A DNA stretch of 64,000 nucleotides from CAYNZP01 sp964401835 (GTDB lineage Bacteria; Planctomycetota; Phycisphaerae; SM23-33), in contig CAYNZP010000005.1 in NCBI GenBank assembly GCA_964401835.1, positions 124,001-188,000 on the forward strand. The letters are read 5' to 3'. The notes beneath the pieces were generated by a model. The model did no database searches, was not told where the DNA came from, and was given only the letters and a program-made list of their open reading frames with translations. This document shows positions 1-9,265 of this stretch, in pieces; the stretch's first letter is position 1, and the number at the start of each line of letters is the position of its first letter. The translations under genes and the position numbers were made by a program.

Positions 1-2257
1 CACGATACAGTTGGATGCTTACGCCTTTTTCTTCGGCTAATTGTCTGGCAGATGTATCCGGGACGACGTTGAAGCCGATAATAATCGCCTCCGATGCCTC
101 GGCCAAACTCACGTCACCAGTAGAAATTCCACCAACCGCTGTATGAAGGATTTTAACCCTAACTTCATCCGTGCTCAGTTTCTCGAGGCTTCCGGTAAGG
201 GCTTCGAGTGAACCCTGGACGTCTGCCTTTATAATCAATGCTAATTCGTTTACATCGCCGGCTTCTATCTGGCTGAAGATATTCTCAAGCGTCACCTTCT
301 GGCCACCGCCAAGAACCTTCGACCTGGTTCTTTCATGGCGATCTTCCGCCACTGTTCGGGCCTTTTCGATATCGTCAAGGACGTAGAATTTATCGCCTGC
401 TTGGGGAACTTCGCTCAACCCAGCTATTTCGACTGGCGTCGAGGGGCCGGCTTGCTTAATTGCTTTGCCGCGGTCATTGAGTATCTGCCGAACACGGCCA
501 TATCCTTGACCGGCCAAAACGACATCACCAACCCGAAGAGTACCATTGAGCACCAACAGGCGTGCAACGGCACCCCTGTTCTGATCCATTTCCGATTCGA
601 TAACGTAACCACTTGCCTGTGCGTCCACTTCGCCTTTAAGCTCGAGCAGTTCTGCTTCGAGGCTCAATGTCTCGACAAGATCCTCAATTCCCTGGCCGGT
701 TTCGGCACTGGTTTGTATTACTTCTACATCTCCGCCCCACTCGCGAGGCTGGAGTTCGTGTTCGGCCAATTGGCCTAATGCCCGCTGCACATTGGCATTG
801 GAGACATCAATTTTATTAAGGGCGACAATAATCGGCACCTCGGCAGCTTTGGCGTGGCTGATAGCCTCGACCGTCTGAGGCATAACACCGTCGTCAGCTG
901 CGACTACCAAAACCACAACGTCGGTCATGTTTGCACCGCGGCTTCGCATAGCGGTAAACGCTTCATGGCCTGGCGTATCAAGGAACACCACCTGTTTGCC
1001 TTCGACATCGTAACGATACGAGCCGATGTGCTGAGTAATGCCGCCTGCTTCGCCCGTCGCGACAGAAGTCTTGCGTATCTGGTCGAGCAACGATGTTTTA
1101 CCGTGATCTACGTGGCCGAGGAAAGTTACAACCGGTGCACGAGATGAAAGTTCACCCTTAGGTCGGGCTTCGATTTTCTCTATGAGCTCTTCTTCAGGGG
1201 ATTTGCTTTCACGGACGACCAGTGTTATATCGTTCTCGACCGCAATGGTCTCTGCCATTTCCGTGTCAATTACCTGATTGACAGTCGCTATAACGCCAAG
1301 GCCCATCATCTTCGTGATAATCTCAGAGGCTTTGATTCCAGTCGCTTCGGAAAAACTTTTAACAGTGATGGGCTCATCGATATGAATATCGCCCATCTTG
1401 GCAACAGCCCCGGCACCTTCACGCTTTTTGCTTACTGATGTGCGGTGCCTTCTTAGCCCCCCACCGGCAGCTGCCAGGCGTTCGGACCTTTCAAGCAGGT
1501 CCTGGTCACGCCATTCGCGAAGCTTTTCTCCAACCTCTCGGGTTTTTCCGCCACGCCTGCGAGGACTACGCTTTTTACCTTTTTTCTTCTCTTCTTCCGC
1601 AAACTTGGTTGTAGGTGTAATCTTACGCGGTATCGGGGTAGCGCTTGGCACAGCCCTTTGCTGAGGTGCAGGACGCTTGCTTGGTACAGGAACAAAGTCC
1701 GGCTTTTCAACGCGAATAACCTTCGGGCCCTTAAGCTTGGCTGGCTTGGGAACAACCTGCGGTCCGGCGGGCCTGATAGGCTCTGGTTCCTTGACCGGTT
1801 CAGGCTTTTCTTCGACAGGCTCGGCCTCTTCAGCTTCAACTGCTTCAACCGCTTCTTCGGCAGCTTCTTCTACTGCTTCGGCTACCTCGGCAACGGGTTG
1901 GGCTGGAGCTTCGACCTGGTCCAACTGTTGGGGGGCTTCAGCCGCTATTTCTTCGGGTTGCTCTTCAACAGCAACGGCGGTTTCATCAGCCTCGCCGCCT
2001 TCGTCTTCTTTGTTTTTTCGCCTGCGGCGTTGCTTCTTGGCTTCGGCGCGGGCCTTTTCCAGATCGATGTGATCTGTCGTCTCTATGGCCGTACCGCCGA
2101 CTTCTTCCGAAAACCATTCTGAGATCGTCGCCGCCAGGCCGGCCGATAGGGTCGACATGTGGTTCTTGATCTCCAAGCCTTCGGCGCGGCACTTCTCAAG
2201 GACGACCTTGCTGGTCACCCCGAGGTCACGAGCTAATTCAAAAACGCGCTTCGCCAA
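1..2257 (-). CDS. infB: Translation initiation factor IF-2 (C-terminus cut by window start)
   Basis: IF-2 is the GTPase that brings initiator fMet-tRNA to the 30S subunit. About 752 codons are inside the window. The first ~375 residues are an Ala/Pro/Glu-rich N-terminal region opening with an IF2_N-type segment (AKRVFELARDLGV). The GTPase domain follows: G1 GHVDHGKT at about residues 381-388, then DTPGH (G3) and NKID (G4), then the beta-barrel domains. At the window edge the protein still reads EASEAIIIGFNV, a conserved stretch of the C-terminal part. I chose the TTG at 2255-2257 because GGGAGG lies just upstream and the IF2_N motif starts immediately after it. It follows nusA by about 55 nt on the same strand, the usual nusA-infB order. 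Only the true C-terminus is missing. Confidence 0.95.
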   Translation of the reverse strand, partial: MAKRVFELARDLGVTSKVVLEKCRAEGLEIKNHMSTLSAGLAATISEWFSEEVGGTAIETTDHIDLEKARAEAKKQRRRRKNKEDEGGEADETAVAVEEQPEEIAAEAPQQLDQVEAPAQPVAEVAEAVEEAAEEAVEAVEAEEAEPVEEKPEPVKEPEPIRPAGPQVVPKPAKLKGPKVIRVEKPDFVPVPSKRPAPQQRAVPSATPIPRKITPTTKFAEEEKKKGKKRSPRRRGGKTREVGEKLREWRDQDLLERSERLAAAGGGLRRHRTSVSKKREGAGAVAKMGDIHIDEPITVKSFSEATGIKASEIITKMMGLGVIATVNQVIDTEMAETIAVENDITLVVRESKSPEEELIEKIEARPKGELSSRAPVVTFLGHVDHGKTSLLDQIRKTSVATGEAGGITQHIGSYRYDVEGKQVVFLDTPGHEAFTAMRSRGANMTDVVVLVVAADDGVMPQTVEAISHAKAAEVPIIVALNKIDVSNANVQRALGQLAEHELQPREWGGDVEVIQTSAETGQGIEDLVETLSLEAELLELKGEVDAQASGYVIESEMDQNRGAVARLLVLNGTLRVGDVVLAGQGYGRVRQILNDRGKAIKQAGPSTPVEIAGLSEVPQAGDKFYVLDDIEKARTVAEDRHERTRSKVLGGGQKVTLENIFSQIEAGDVNELALIIKADVQGSLEALTGSLEKLSTDEVRVKILHTAVGGISTGDVSLAEASEAIIIGFNVVPDTSARQLAEEKGVSIQLYR

Positions 2258-2312
2258 GAGAACCTCCCGGCAGTAAATTTAAAAAACACAACATAACAAA
2301 CGGCTGAAACGC

Positions 2313-3695
2313 TCAGCCGGCGTTAACGTTAGTTTCATCTTCTTCCGATGAATCGGGCATTTCTTCTTCAGTAGCCTGAGCCTGCTCGAGAGTTTCTACC
2401 TCAGCTTCATCTGCTGGCTGAAGAGTTTCTTGTGCAACTTCAGCGACAGGTTCATTCTCTGCGGCTTCGTCTTGGGGCTGCGGGGCCTCTGGTTGAGCCT
2501 TTACAGCAGTTTCACCAGCTTTTTTTGCCTTCTCGTCAACACTTTGCTGGTCTGCAAGTGCCTTGGCCTTTTCGCTGCAGTGAACGATAATCTTTCCTGA
2601 GAGGTCCTTGTCCATTCCCAACTCGTTTACCAGAGCATCCGGGCCGACTTCCTCGACATCCATGACTGTAACCATTCCCATGGCAATGATCTGGTCAATT
2701 ATGGTCGAGTCGACACCTTCAACTTCCCGCAATGTCTTTTCAAGAATATCAAGGCCGTTGTTGAACTCATTCGGCGTAAGGATGTCGATATCCCAATCTG
2801 TCAATCTTGCGGCAAGGCGAACGTTTTGTCCCCTCTTGCCGATTGCCAGGGAAAGCTGATCTTCGGTGACAACAACCGTTGCCCGGCCAAGTTCAAAGCA
2901 GAGGGCTATTTCGGCCACTTCCGCGGGCTTGAGGGAGTTGGCGATAAGTATCTTCGAGGAATCATTCCAGCGAACAATGTCTATCTTCTCGCCGCCAAGT
3001 TCGTCAACGATATTCTTTATCCTGCTGCCGCGAACTCCGACACACGCACCGACGGCATCGACTTTCGAATCGAGGCTGTTAACAGCTACCTTTGTCCGAT
3101 ACCCGGCTTCGCGGGCCAAGGCCTTAATTTCTATGATGCTCTCGGCGACTTCCGGTACTTCCAATTCGAACATCGCACGAATGAAATCGGGATGAGTTCT
3201 CGAAAGTATTATCTTAACCTGGCTGGGTTGCTCGCGCGCGTCGAGCACTATGGCACGAATTCTCTCATCAGGCATGTTCGATTCACCAGGAATCTGCTCG
3301 CTTTTGGGTAAAATAGCTTCAACCCTGCCGAGGTCCACTATAAGCGTTCCGCCTTCCCAGCGTGCGACCCGGCCGGATACTATCTGACCCTTGCGGTCGA
3401 GATATTCCTCATAGATGCTCCCGCGCTCAGCTTCGCGTATGCGCTGAATCATTACCTGTTTTGCTGTTTGAGCGGCGATCCTTCCAAGGTCGCGAACCGA
3501 CATCTGCTCGCCATCGACAGATGCCGTAATCTGGCCGCTGCTGCGATCTATCTGGACGATAACGTCTTCCGCGTTGGAATCGGACTTCCTTATCGCGGAG
3601 CGCATGGCAGCTTCCAGGTCTTCGAACACTATCTCTCTGTCGATGTTCTTGTCCCTGGCTATTCCGTCAACAATTCTCAAAAGTTCCTGATTCAT
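2313..3695 (-). CDS. nusA: Transcription termination/antitermination protein NusA
   Basis: NusA binds RNA polymerase and nascent RNA and modulates pausing, intrinsic termination and antitermination. The 460-aa protein has the N-terminal polymerase-binding domain (residues ~1-125), an S1 domain (~130-200, with GQIVSGRVARWEGG), and two KH domains (~200-345, with VGVRGSRIKNIVDELGGEKID and LAIGKRGQNVRLAARL). After a helical segment comes an ~80-residue Glu/Ala/Pro-rich acidic tail, which is not a standard NusA domain. AAGGA precedes the ATG. No rimP, the common upstream partner, is present; a structured RNA ending in an intrinsic terminator lies upstream instead. If nusA has no private promoter, its transcription must read through that terminator, which would give NusA a way to control its own synthesis. 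Confidence 0.97.
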   Translation of the reverse strand: MNQELLRIVDGIARDKNIDREIVFEDLEAAMRSAIRKSDSNAEDVIVQIDRSSGQITASVDGEQMSVRDLGRIAAQTAKQVMIQRIREAERGSIYEEYLDRKGQIVSGRVARWEGGTLIVDLGRVEAILPKSEQIPGESNMPDERIRAIVLDAREQPSQVKIILSRTHPDFIRAMFELEVPEVAESIIEIKALAREAGYRTKVAVNSLDSKVDAVGACVGVRGSRIKNIVDELGGEKIDIVRWNDSSKILIANSLKPAEVAEIALCFELGRATVVVTEDQLSLAIGKRGQNVRLAARLTDWDIDILTPNEFNNGLDILEKTLREVEGVDSTIIDQIIAMGMVTVMDVEEVGPDALVNELGMDKDLSGKIIVHCSEKAKALADQQSVDEKAKKAGETAVKAQPEAPQPQDEAAENEPVAEVAQETLQPADEAEVETLEQAQATEEEMPDSSEEDETNVNAG

Positions 3696-3752
3696 AAACT
3701 TTCCTTCTCAAGTTCACACGGCCTTTGTTACTTACTCACCCCGCAAGGCAAC

Positions 3753-3778
3753 AAAAAAAAGTGGGTCGCCTTGCCCAC
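3753..3778 (-). terminator. Intrinsic terminator before nusA
   Basis: On the minus strand a GTGGG/CCCAC stem with an 8-nt loop is followed directly by eight T residues (3753-3760). It lies 58 nt upstream of the nusA start and ends the structured RNA, so it is either the 3' end of an ncRNA or an attenuator. Confidence 0.8.
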
Positions 3779-4174
3779 TTTTAATGCCACAGCGTAATAA
3801 GCTGTAAAGCAGCTTACTGCCCTTGTGCAGAGATTCATTAACCGAACCCGCGCAGGGGCAACACACCGCCCCGGTAAACACCGGGTGGGCCTAGTCCTGA
3901 CCAGACCCCGGCAAAAAGCGAAGCCGAGTTGGGCCGACGCCTTAGCACCGGCTTGACCCTATTATCAGGCGATTAGTCACCTTTTGGCTCCATGCCTGAA
4001 ACACCTTTACTCTAAGTAAATAAAATTATAGCTCTGCCTCCGATTTCCTTGGCAAAGCCTTTCCTTCAACAATCCGCTTACGCGGCATATTCCGACAAAT
4101 TTAGTACCTTTGGCTAACCCTTTTGCAGCCAAGGGCTTGATGTAGGCACACCACGGGTGCAATTACATCCGATT
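3753..4174 (-). ncRNA. Unidentified structured RNA or leader upstream of nusA
   Basis: A ~420-nt stretch without a gene lies between a strong minus-strand promoter (4181-4208) and an intrinsic terminator (3753-3778). It holds many self-complementary elements, given in transcript order: hairpin 4169-4139 (GATGTA/TACATC); possible H-type pseudoknot 4135-4112 (CCCTT/AAGGG interleaved with GGCT/AGCC); GUAA-tetraloop hairpin 4085-4074; 9-bp stem 4059-4030; perfect hairpin 4020-4006; 7-bp stem 3951-3934; CCCGGT/ACCGGG hairpin 3885-3870; AAGCTG/CAGCTT hairpin 3815-3799. I looked for signatures of RNase P RNA, tmRNA, SRP RNA, 6S RNA, T-box and common riboswitches and found none. It could be an independent ncRNA or an attenuator leader for nusA-infB. 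The promoter and terminator are clear; the identity is unknown. Confidence 0.6.
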
Positions 4175-4180
4175 AACATG

Positions 4181-4208
4181 ATTATAGAAAGCCCAAAAGG
4201 CGAGTCAA
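4181..4208 (-). promoter_or_regulatory. Sigma-70 promoter of the nusA-upstream RNA
   Basis: Minus strand -35 TTGACT (4203-4208), 16-nt spacer, -10 TATAAT (4181-4186). Predicted start is near 4174, just before the first hairpin of the RNA. The -10 is a perfect match to consensus. Confidence 0.8.
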
Positions 4209-4281
4209 TGAAAATATCACCCCCCGCAAGTTTTACCTTCAAGAAGACTTATCGCCAGTGAAAGCACGAAATAAAAAAGCA

Positions 4282-4343
4282 TTGCTAACGAAGTGCAATC
4301 TGTTTAATTTGCTTCAACAGTATCCCTTATTCAGGCTGTTGAA
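4282..4343 (+). promoter_or_regulatory. Possible serS promoter and leader hairpin
   Basis: A weak promoter candidate, TTGCTA (4282-4287), 16 nt, TTAATT (4304-4309), is followed by an 8-bp inverted repeat, TTCAACAG at 4313-4320 and CTGTTGAA at 4336-4343. The repeat could form a 5' UTR hairpin about 20 nt before the serS start. No T-tract follows, so it is not a standard terminator. Confidence 0.35.
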
Positions 4344-4364
4344 TCTAATTATCAGGATAAAAGA

Positions 4365-5654
4365 ATGATTGATATCAAATTATTACGGGCCGAGCCGGAA
4401 AAGTATATCGAGGCAGCCCGCGCGAAACATTTTAACGTTGATATCCATGAGTTGCTGGACCTAGACGCCAAGCTCCTTGAAGTCCGCAAGGAACTCCAGG
4501 AAGTCAAGACGGCCCAGAACGCCGCCGGTAAGAATATCGCAAAACTGCAAGGTGACCAAAAACAATCCGCTATCGCCGAGATGGCTGAGCTTAAAAAACG
4601 CTCCAAACAGCTCAATGATGCCCTGCCCGAGCTCGAGGCAAGGTTTGATGAGTTGATGCTGCTTGTCCCCCAGCCGGCTGCTGCGGAAGTGCCACTGGGA
4701 AAAGATGATACAGAAAATATCGAACTGCGGGTCGAAGGCAAAATCCCCGAGTTTGATTTCGAGCCGAAAGACCATGTAGAACTTGGCCAAGCCCTGGACA
4801 TTATCGATATCCCTCGAGGAGTCAAACTCGCCGGCAGCAGAAACTTTATTCTCAAGGGTGCCGGTGCGATGTTGCACCAGGCAATCTTGCGGCTGGCGAT
4901 AGACCAGATGACAACCAAGGGCTATACCATGCTGACCGTGCCGGTGCTTGTAAATGAGTCAGTGATGTATGGTACGGGCTATTTTCCGTTAGGCCGAGAT
5001 CAAGCTTATCTTTGCGAAAGGGACGAACAATCGCTTGTCGGTACTTCCGAAGTGCCGATAACTGCCTATCACACGGATGAAGTACTCGATGAATCTGATT
5101 TGCCCAAAAAATATTTCGCCCTTTCAACGTGTTTCCGCCGAGAGGCTGGAGCAGCGGGCAAGGACACCTACGGCCTGTATCGCATGCATTATTTCGACAA
5201 GGTCGAACAGGTAGTCATCTGTCCAAACGACGAACAGACCTCGATTGAATTCCACAAAGAGATACTCCAAAATGCCGAAGACGTCCTCAAAGCTCTCGCG
5301 TTGCCGTACCGGGTAGTTAATGTCTGTACGGGTGATTTGGGAATGGGGCAGGTTCAGAAGTTCGATATCGAAACCTGGATGCCGTCGCGGAAAAGCTACG
5401 GAGAGACACACTCCGCCAGCCGTTTCTACGAATTCCAAGCGAGGCGGCTAAACATTCGCTATCGTGATAGTGAAGGCAAGATGAAGTTCTGCCACACGCT
5501 GAACAATACCGTAATCGCCAGCCCACGAGTACTGATACCGATTTTGGAGCTCTATCAGAACGCCGACGGAAGCGTTACGGTACCCAAGGCCCTGCGTCCT
5601 TACATGGATGGAATGAAAAAGATAGAACCAGTAAAAAAACGGAGTAAATCATGA
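4365..5654 (+). CDS. serS: Seryl-tRNA synthetase
   Basis: Cytoplasmic class II aminoacyl-tRNA synthetase that charges tRNA-Ser. The 429 aa match the family length. Residues ~1-110 form the N-terminal coiled-coil arm that grips the tRNA long variable arm. The catalytic part has TSEVPITAYH (usually TAEVPLT), motif 2 FRREAGAAGKDTYGLYRMH and the FQARRLNIRYR stretch. Motif 3 reads LNNTVIASPRVLIPILE instead of the common bacterial NGSGLAVGRTLVAILE; its arginine is kept, so the enzyme should be active, but this is a divergent lineage. The gene overlaps aroF by 4 nt (ATGA), suggesting translational coupling. Confidence 0.97.
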   Translation: MIDIKLLRAEPEKYIEAARAKHFNVDIHELLDLDAKLLEVRKELQEVKTAQNAAGKNIAKLQGDQKQSAIAEMAELKKRSKQLNDALPELEARFDELMLLVPQPAAAEVPLGKDDTENIELRVEGKIPEFDFEPKDHVELGQALDIIDIPRGVKLAGSRNFILKGAGAMLHQAILRLAIDQMTTKGYTMLTVPVLVNESVMYGTGYFPLGRDQAYLCERDEQSLVGTSEVPITAYHTDEVLDESDLPKKYFALSTCFRREAGAAGKDTYGLYRMHYFDKVEQVVICPNDEQTSIEFHKEILQNAEDVLKALALPYRVVNVCTGDLGMGQVQKFDIETWMPSRKSYGETHSASRFYEFQARRLNIRYRDSEGKMKFCHTLNNTVIASPRVLIPILELYQNADGSVTVPKALRPYMDGMKKIEPVKKRSKS

Positions 5655-6670
5655 TTGTCGTAATGAAACCGGGAGCAAATAAAGATCAGGTACAGCATGT
5701 AATAGATCTTGTTCGGGAATACGGCCTGAAAGATCATGTCATTGAGGGTACGGACCGGACAGTCGTGGCCTGCATCGGCGATAAACGCTCCGTCGACAAG
5801 GGCGCAATCGAAAACGCTCCCATGGTTGAGCGGATCGTTCCGATTCTGGCGCCATATAAGATGGCTTCGACTGAAGTCAAGAAAACCAAGACATCAATCA
5901 AGATTGGCCCGGAAAAATTCCCCGTTGGCGGAAAAAAAGTTGGCATCATCGCCGGGCCATGCTCGGTCGAAAGCCGCGACCAGATTCTCCGCACAGCAGA
6001 CGCTGTGAAAGCTGCCGGTGCTATCGGCCTTCGCGGCGGCGCATTCAAACCGAGAACATCCCCCTACGCCTTCCAGGGCATGGGCGAAGAAGGCCTGAAA
6101 CTGCTAGCCGAAGCTCGCGAGAAAACAGGTCTGGCGATAGTTACCGAAGTCATAGGCCTTGCACAGGTAGATGTGGTCGCACAATATGCCGACGTGCTTC
6201 AGATAGGTGCTCGAAACATGCAACACTACCCGCTTCTTGAAGCGGTAGGCTCAGCCGGCAAGCCGATTCTGCTTAAACGCGGCATGAGCGCAAAGCTCGA
6301 AGAATTTCTGCTGGCAGCAGAATACATTATCAACGCCGGCAACCATAACGTCATCCTGTGCGAACGAGGCATTCGCACGTACGAAAGTTATGTAAGAAAC
6401 ACATTGCCGCTGGCCGTAGTTCCGGAACTGAATGAGCGGACACACCTGCCGGTTCTCATCGATCCGTCTCACGGCACCGGCCACGCGCACCTGGTACCGG
6501 CAATGTGCAAAGCCGCTATTGCCGCCGGAGCCGATGGGCTGATTATCGAATGTCACCCCGACCCCGAGCACGCGATGAGTGATGGCGCCCAGTCCATGAC
6601 GCCAGCTGCCCTTTCAAGCCTGATGCCGACACTTAAACGGATTTCCCAGGCAATCGGCAAGGATATGTAG
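5651..6670 (+). CDS. aroF: 3-deoxy-7-phosphoheptulonate synthase (DAHP synthase)
   Basis: Catalyses the first step of the shikimate pathway: phosphoenolpyruvate plus erythrose 4-phosphate to DAHP. The 339-aa protein has an N-terminal ferredoxin-like/ACT-type regulatory domain (~1-70), as in the Thermotoga-type enzymes, then a TIM barrel with IIAGPCSVES (metal-binding Cys), RGGAFKPRTSPYAFQG, ILLKRGM and IDPSHGTGH (metal-binding His). The start overlaps the serS stop. In characterised relatives the N-terminal domain gives allosteric inhibition by aromatic amino acids; whether it does here is an inference. Confidence 0.95.
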   Translation: MIVVMKPGANKDQVQHVIDLVREYGLKDHVIEGTDRTVVACIGDKRSVDKGAIENAPMVERIVPILAPYKMASTEVKKTKTSIKIGPEKFPVGGKKVGIIAGPCSVESRDQILRTADAVKAAGAIGLRGGAFKPRTSPYAFQGMGEEGLKLLAEAREKTGLAIVTEVIGLAQVDVVAQYADVLQIGARNMQHYPLLEAVGSAGKPILLKRGMSAKLEEFLLAAEYIINAGNHNVILCERGIRTYESYVRNTLPLAVVPELNERTHLPVLIDPSHGTGHAHLVPAMCKAAIAAGADGLIIECHPDPEHAMSDGAQSMTPAALSSLMPTLKRISQAIGKDM

Positions 6671-6733
6671 GCGTTTTGTAATTTGCCCAAAACAGCAATC
6701 GACAATCGGCTGGGGACAATCTAAAATCTCCTC

Positions 6734-9265
6734 ATGGAGCGTTCAGGGGATATTGCTAACTCCAAAACCAGGTTAAAGTTAGTCCGTGCGCCTTTGGTGA
6801 CCATTGCCCTTGCGTTCATTGCGGGAATTTTGCTGGGAAGATATACGCCGTTCAATTTGGGCTTTTGGGCTGCCTTAGGATTTTCTGCTTTGATCGTTGC
6901 GGGAATAAGCTTAATCCGCAAACACCTGCGTCTGTTGACTTCGATATCCCTCCTGACAGTAGTGCTATCACTGGGCGGAGCCTACGTTCGATTTGTTTAT
7001 TTCAGCATCCCCGAAAATCACATCGTAACCTACAGCGGAGAATCGACAACTCTGGCAACGCTCAAAGGCACCGTCGCCACCACTCCGCAAATTTTCGAAC
7101 CGGCCTTCGACAAAAACCTTAATTACAGCCGACCACCACGGACGAGCTTTTTACTGCAGGCGAGCAAAATCAAAACCGACGATGGCTGGACTGACACGGA
7201 CGGTCTTGTTCGGGTAACCATACACCAACCTGCCGGCAACATTCGACTCGGCCAAAAAGTCAAGCTCGTCGGAAAGATAGGCAGATACCGCCAGCCGGAC
7301 AATCCAGGACAATATGACTGGGCACAGGCAGCAAGGAACAAAAAAACATTTGTCTGGATGGCTGTTCCGCTCGCCAAGGGCGCTGCGGTTTTGACGGACG
7401 AAAAACAACCGTGGTTTGCACGGCTCTACTGGCACTTGCGCACCGCATCGCGCCAACACCTCGCAAGCTACGGTGGCAGAGAAGGAAAACTGCTTAATGC
7501 GTTAATACTTGGCGAACGGCACCTGGCCCTGCAAAGCCTCAGCAAGACAATGGTCCGCTCTGGCATCGCACATTTCCTGAGCATTTCGGGTTTGCATCTG
7601 GGAGTTTTTCTCGGACTCATCTTTTTGGTTTGCCGTCTTTTCACACTGACTCCAAGCAGGTCAGCCAAGATAGTCCTCATAGTACTCGCCTGCTACCTTT
7701 TGCTGGCCGAGCCGAGGGCACCAGTGTTACGATCGGCAATAATGGCGACAATGCTGTGCATGGCGACTATCTTCCACCGCCGAAACACCGCATTGAATGC
7801 ACTGGCTGGCGCGGCGATAATGCTACTCATTATCGATCCGCTTGAACTGTTTCAACCCGGCTTTCAACTGAGCTTCGTGATCGTCGCGGGAATACTTCTT
7901 CTTCACACGCGAGTTAAACATCTTCTTTTCGGAAGATGGATGAGCCGTCGAGGATTAATGGTTTTCCGCGATGACCAGCGATGGAAACGCCGGTTATATT
8001 ACACGCTGTCGAACTTCTGCATTGACGCCGTAACGATAGCCATAACAGCGTACCTTATGGGGGCACCGCTCGTTGCCTACCACTTCGGCTTATTCAGCCC
8101 TTACGCACCGCTGCTGAGCATACTGCTGTTTCCCTTTGTTGCTGCGGTTCTTGTTCCGGGCTATATCTCAATCGCAATCGCCTGGCCGCTACCGAACCTT
8201 TCCTATTCCTTTGGCCTGCTGGCAAGCAAGGCAGCCGACATGCTGGCATCTATTGTCGAATTAACCGCAAAGCTGCCCGCACTTTGCATAGAACTCAAAC
8301 CTGTCACAATAGTCTGGACTTCTTTCTGTTACGCAGCAATTTTGGCGATACTATTGGCGACACGAAAAGGGGCCGGAAAGATTCTGGCGGGAATTTTGGT
8401 AATTGCTTGTATAGGGCTGACGTATTTTACGCAGAGAACAAGTTCCCCTCCAAGTCAGGCTGAGTTGAATATTCTCGCGGTGGGTGCGGGCCAATGCGTC
8501 TTGCTTAGAACACCGGCGGGGAAAACTTACATCTTCGATGCGGGCACGCTGAATTCTGTCGATCTTTACGAACAGATGCTCTCTCCTTTCATTCAGCATG
8601 AAAAGTTACCCCACCCCTCAGATGTTTTTATCTCCCACGCCAACATAGACCATTACAACGCCCTGCCAAAGATTCTGGAAAACTGCGGCCCCGAAAGTGT
8701 TTATCTTAATGATTATTTCGGCCGAAGAGAAAATCCCAGCCAGCTGCTATCGCCAGCGGTTGCTTCGGTGATGCAATCAATAACTGAAAATGATGCGCAA
8801 ATCGTCCGCCTGAGAGGGGGTATGAATATCGACCTGGGCGCAAGGACAACCCTCGAAGTGCTTTGGCCAAATAAAAACACACCTAAGGATATCTCGACCA
8901 ACGATACATCACTTGTGCTTCGTATAACATGTGACGACGTCAGTGTCTTAATAGCTGGTGATTTATCCGAGTCGGGACAAAGCAGACTTGTTTATGAATC
9001 AGGAGGCATCAAGGCAGACATTCTGCTAATTCCCCATCACGGCGGCTGGGAAAATTCACTTCCAGGTTTCCTCGAAGCAATTCAACCCAGCCATGTGATT
9101 GTAAGCAACTCTCACGAGCCCCGCCCTGCCGCCAATTCCCCCAAAGCCAGCGGAGAGTTCTACAGGAACCTTCGCAGTAACTACAAATATTTCTCTACGT
9201 CAACCAACGGCTGGATAAAACTATCCTTCGGCAACGGCAAAGTCCACTCAGACACAATGAGATAA
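6734..9265 (+). CDS. comEC: ComEC/Rec2-type DNA internalisation protein
   Basis: Inner-membrane channel for single-stranded DNA uptake in natural transformation. The 843 aa match full-length ComEC. Two N-terminal membrane segments precede a soluble OB-like (DUF4131) region at ~80-230. The Competence domain (~230-560) starts at SGIAHFLSISGLHLG and has many hydrophobic segments. A C-terminal metallo-beta-lactamase-type domain (~575-835) keeps SHANIDHYNAL and LIPHHGG, matching the SHxxxDH and PHHG metal motifs. No Shine-Dalgarno is obvious before the ATG. No other competence gene is in the window, so the function rests on the family. Its stop touches the stop of the convergent FAS1 gene with no spacing. 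Confidence 0.93.
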   Translation: MERSGDIANSKTRLKLVRAPLVTIALAFIAGILLGRYTPFNLGFWAALGFSALIVAGISLIRKHLRLLTSISLLTVVLSLGGAYVRFVYFSIPENHIVTYSGESTTLATLKGTVATTPQIFEPAFDKNLNYSRPPRTSFLLQASKIKTDDGWTDTDGLVRVTIHQPAGNIRLGQKVKLVGKIGRYRQPDNPGQYDWAQAARNKKTFVWMAVPLAKGAAVLTDEKQPWFARLYWHLRTASRQHLASYGGREGKLLNALILGERHLALQSLSKTMVRSGIAHFLSISGLHLGVFLGLIFLVCRLFTLTPSRSAKIVLIVLACYLLLAEPRAPVLRSAIMATMLCMATIFHRRNTALNALAGAAIMLLIIDPLELFQPGFQLSFVIVAGILLLHTRVKHLLFGRWMSRRGLMVFRDDQRWKRRLYYTLSNFCIDAVTIAITAYLMGAPLVAYHFGLFSPYAPLLSILLFPFVAAVLVPGYISIAIAWPLPNLSYSFGLLASKAADMLASIVELTAKLPALCIELKPVTIVWTSFCYAAILAILLATRKGAGKILAGILVIACIGLTYFTQRTSSPPSQAELNILAVGAGQCVLLRTPAGKTYIFDAGTLNSVDLYEQMLSPFIQHEKLPHPSDVFISHANIDHYNALPKILENCGPESVYLNDYFGRRENPSQLLSPAVASVMQSITENDAQIVRLRGGMNIDLGARTTLEVLWPNKNTPKDISTNDTSLVLRITCDDVSVLIAGDLSESGQSRLVYESGGIKADILLIPHHGGWENSLPGFLEAIQPSHVIVSNSHEPRPAANSPKASGEFYRNLRSNYKYFSTSTNGWIKLSFGNGKVHSDTMR

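Noticed and set aside
1398..2122. Long plus-strand frames over infB
   Set aside because: They are antisense to the Ala/Pro/Glu-rich IF-2 N-terminus, whose biased codons leave few stops on the other strand; no family resemblance.
3753..4174. RNase P RNA, tmRNA, SRP RNA or 6S RNA in the nusA-upstream region
   Set aside because: None of the signature sequences was found: the RNase P GAGGAAAGTCC and ACAGAAACCCG elements, the tmRNA tRNA-like ends with CCA, or the SRP GGAAGGAAGCAGC core. Length and promoter fit several families but the sequence does not.
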